DNA of 64,000 nucleotides, taken from NCBI GenBank assembly GCA_903926565.1, contig CAIYJU010000011.1:28355-92354 (forward strand), written 5' to 3'. This DNA is from an uncultured Bacteroidales bacterium (GTDB taxonomy: Bacteria; Bacteroidota; Bacteroidia; Bacteroidales; FEN-979). The notes beneath the pieces were generated by a model that saw nothing but the letters and a program-made list of their open reading frames with translations, ran no database searches and was not told the DNA's origin. Positions 62,113 through 64,000 of this stretch are shown here, piece after piece. The position numbers were made by a program, and so were the translations under genes. How positions within the stretch are numbered: position 1 is the stretch's first letter; each line of letters starts with the position of its first letter.

Positions 62113-64000
62113 CTAAGGATAATATAGTTTGTCATAGTTATTCTCCCACCCCGGTAATTTACCCTGCGGGGCGAGGTTAACCGGTGGATTCTGGCCTCCG
62201 ATATTGAGTAACCGCAGTAATGCCGTGGAAATATAGGGATTTTTTTCGGGATTGAAGGTTTCACCACATTCTTTCGTCAGCTGATTATCGTTGCACCCTT
62301 CAGCCAGTGCATTCTTCTTTTGAAGGTTATACAGTGCAACTGCATAAGGAACAGCATACTTCTGTTTCAGCCGGGCCAGTTCGAATGCTTTCTCAAGTAA
62401 TTCATACTCATCTTCACTCACACCATTTGATAATCCGAGTTCATAGGCCCTTGTCGCTGTCAATCCCTGGAGGAATAGTTCGTCAATAAGGGATTCACCA
62501 AAACCGAGGCGCACCAGCTCCTGAACAGCACCAAAGCCACCCAGGATCCCGTATTCGATCTCCGGCTGGTTGTAATTTTTCTTGACACGGAACACATTTT
62601 TCCGTTTAAGTGAGTCGAATTCAACCCCGTGATGCAACAGGTCGAACCGCTGGTTCAGGAAATAGGTAAATTCTGCTCCTCCGCCCCATTTCTCACCGAA
62701 AACACCGATGGTCCAAACCGGCATCTCCTGTATAAACCGGAACAGCTTCATCCCGGCTTTGGTGAAATAAGAGGCTTCTTCCTCTCCAAGGAAAGAATAG
62801 CCGGTTTTTGCATCGAACCATCCCTTGTTGAACTGCCTGGCATCGGCTCCGAGCATGCGCATTCCTTTGCCGGAAGCTGTAAATAACAATGCACCCAGCG
62901 CACCTTTCTCAAACAGGCTGACAGAAACCCCGATTGCATGGTCAAGCTGATCGAGGGTATTGCGGTTCCATACATTCCCACGGAGGGGATTGTCGAAAAT
63001 AATGGAGGCAACACGTTCTTTTTTTGAAGGATGGATATAACGGAGGTCATTGTAATAAATATCCATCTCTCCTGTTGTGAAATTACGCTGGCTTACCGGA
63101 GTGCCGTATATCCGGCCATAACCCAGGAGATTTGACCAGCCTCTTTTTTTCATTGTAAGCAGAAGTACAGGAGTTCCTTTTCGTGGTCCGGTGATCCCAT
63201 CGACATCAAACAGCTCCACCCTGTCAGGGTTCTCTTTTGCAGATTTTTTAACCAGCGCCATGAAGGCCTCGATTCCGAAATGGTCGAGGAATTTGTCGAT
63301 GATTTCGCATAACCCATATTTGAACCGTAATCCCACCTTGGTGGAGGAGTCAATATCCGCAGCGGTTGCATACCCATCCTGGATGAGATCCAGGGCATAG
63401 AGCATGATGGGAATCACATATCTTCTGAAGGTTTTTCCGCCTTTATCATCAGATTCTGCAATCCGGATCAGTCCGCCTATACTTTTAATGGAGGATTCAC
63501 GATGGTCGAGTGCGGCAGCTTCTGACAAGGACCAGAAATCGAGATGACTAACCTCCGCTATTGCAACATAGTCTTTTGCTGCAGGATCATACACCCCGCT
63601 GATTTTCTCCTTGTTGTCAGCTCCTGTCCACTTGAAAAACCCCTCCTTCCCTTTTGAAGAAAGACCGATCCTTCCGGATTTCTCAAGATCTTCAATCCAT
63701 TGCGGGTAGTGCATTCCACCCTGGTTATAAACGCTTTTCAAGCGATCGTTTGCAGGCAATGCCTTTCCAAGATGTTTTGCACATTCGGTATAGGGCATGT
63801 GCCCGGTGCGGTCGAGCACCTGGAACGGGTTGGCTGTAAGCAATGCAAATACCTGTGGAAGTTCAACCAGGTCCTGCCCGGATTGAATATCCCATTGCAT
63901 GATGGCCGCCATTCCTTCGAAGATGGGGTCGGCCACATAGCCATGATGGTCGTTCCTCAGGGCAATGACTTTCTTTTCCAATACCTGCTCTGCAAAAGCA
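62113..64000 (-). CDS. 3-hydroxyacyl-CoA dehydrogenase/enoyl-CoA hydratase fusion, 5' end cut by window edge
   Basis: The frame is open to the window edge (AFAEQVLEKKV upstream of the track start, which is a TTG), so the N-terminal NAD-binding domain lies outside. Seen here are the 3HCDH C-terminal domains (NPFQVLDRTGHMPYTECAKH; GYATAADIDSSTKVGLRFKY) and, from about residue 310, a crotonase-like domain (RVASIIFDNPLRGNVWNRNT; GEKWGGGAEFTYFLNQRFDL; QPEIEYGILGGFGAVQELVRL). It should hydrate crotonyl-CoA and oxidise 3-hydroxybutyryl-CoA, linking gcdH and the thiolase. The oxyanion-hole loop (GKGMRMLGADARQF) is unusual but aligned. Confidence 0.88.
   Translation of the reverse strand, partial: AFAEQVLEKKVIALRNDHHGYVADPIFEGMAAIMQWDIQSGQDLVELPQVFALLTANPFQVLDRTGHMPYTECAKHLGKALPANDRLKSVYNQGGMHYPQWIEDLEKSGRIGLSSKGKEGFFKWTGADNKEKISGVYDPAAKDYVAIAEVSHLDFWSLSEAAALDHRESSIKSIGGLIRIAESDDKGGKTFRRYVIPIMLYALDLIQDGYATAADIDSSTKVGLRFKYGLCEIIDKFLDHFGIEAFMALVKKSAKENPDRVELFDVDGITGPRKGTPVLLLTMKKRGWSNLLGYGRIYGTPVSQRNFTTGEMDIYYNDLRYIHPSKKERVASIIFDNPLRGNVWNRNTLDQLDHAIGVSVSLFEKGALGALLFTASGKGMRMLGADARQFNKGWFDAKTGYSFLGEEEASYFTKAGMKLFRFIQEMPVWTIGVFGEKWGGGAEFTYFLNQRFDLLHHGVEFDSLKRKNVFRVKKNYNQPEIEYGILGGFGAVQELVRLGFGESLIDELFLQGLTATRAYELGLSNGVSEDEYELLEKAFELARLKQKYAVPYAVALYNLQKKNALAEGCNDNQLTKECGETFNPEKNPYISTALLRLLNIGGQNPPVNLAPQGKLPGWENNYDKLYYP

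Noticed and set aside
1-64000. tRNA, rRNA, tmRNA or CRISPR
   Set aside because: No tRNA-like TTCGA/T-loop blocks ending in CCA, no rRNA core sequences and no regularly spaced repeat arrays were found in the intergenic regions.

Overview
The window is chromosomal DNA from a member of the Bacteroidota, most likely a free-living environmental lineage of or near Bacteroidales. This rests on several independent marks: a TonB-dependent receptor with an N-terminal carboxypeptidase-regulatory-like domain, proteins with type IX secretion (T9SS) C-terminal domains, a PorV/PorQ-type barrel, gldF/gldG gliding genes, the long Bacteroidota form of PurF, a GGGP synthase, and the Bacteroidota -7 promoter element TAnnTTTG in front of many genes in place of an E. 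coli-type promoter. No rRNA, tRNA, CRISPR array, transposase or prophage was seen.

Layout. 0-2.5 kb: an ECF sigma factor operon (minus) with a membrane-anchored beta-barrel protein and a PKD protein that leaves the left edge. 2.6-10 kb: an RND efflux system flanked by two paralogous TetR regulators, with its TolC in a separate tetR-tolC operon. 10-13.5 kb: a secreted Asp-box protein and an M14 peptidase. 13.5-16.8 kb: a selenium module, a cysteine desulfurase-SelD fusion overlapping selU. 16.8-19.6 kb: purF, a HIT protein and greA. 19.7-29 kb: a three-gene envelope operon (TonB receptor, 1444-residue surface protein, PorV/PorQ-like barrel). 29-37.6 kb: a small lysine-rich protein, a Rieske-like lipoprotein without the usual histidines, ahcY, and a divergent operon of a phosphopantetheinyl transferase, metH, metF and GGGP synthase. 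37.7-42.9 kb: an S9 peptidase, a small repeat protein, an SRPBCC protein, a small unknown and gdhA. 43-49.2 kb: a minus-strand run of a SAM hydrolase, mgsA, gldF, gldG, a DUF4340 protein and a flippase. 49.2-50.2 kb: phoH. 50.2-53 kb: an accessory patch with two toxin-antitoxin pairs, a small T9SS protein, palindromic repeats and a possible gene remnant. 53-54 kb: purC. 54.2-64 kb: a minus-strand acyl-CoA operon.

The acyl-CoA operon is the most striking part. Its molybdenum hydroxylase has a FAD subunit with a four-cysteine insert whose spacing matches the [4Fe-4S] insert I remember for 4-hydroxybenzoyl-CoA reductase, and its Mo and [2Fe-2S] subunits are fused in one chain. It sits with a glutaryl-CoA dehydrogenase-like enzyme, a 3-hydroxyacyl-CoA dehydrogenase/enoyl-CoA hydratase fusion, an SDR reductase and a thiolase, which together could take glutaryl-CoA to acetyl-CoA. 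A BRO-N protein gene lies inside this run. The selenium fusion, a sigma-linked barrel protein that may span both membranes, and a four-repeat secreted protein are the other items that deserve a second look.
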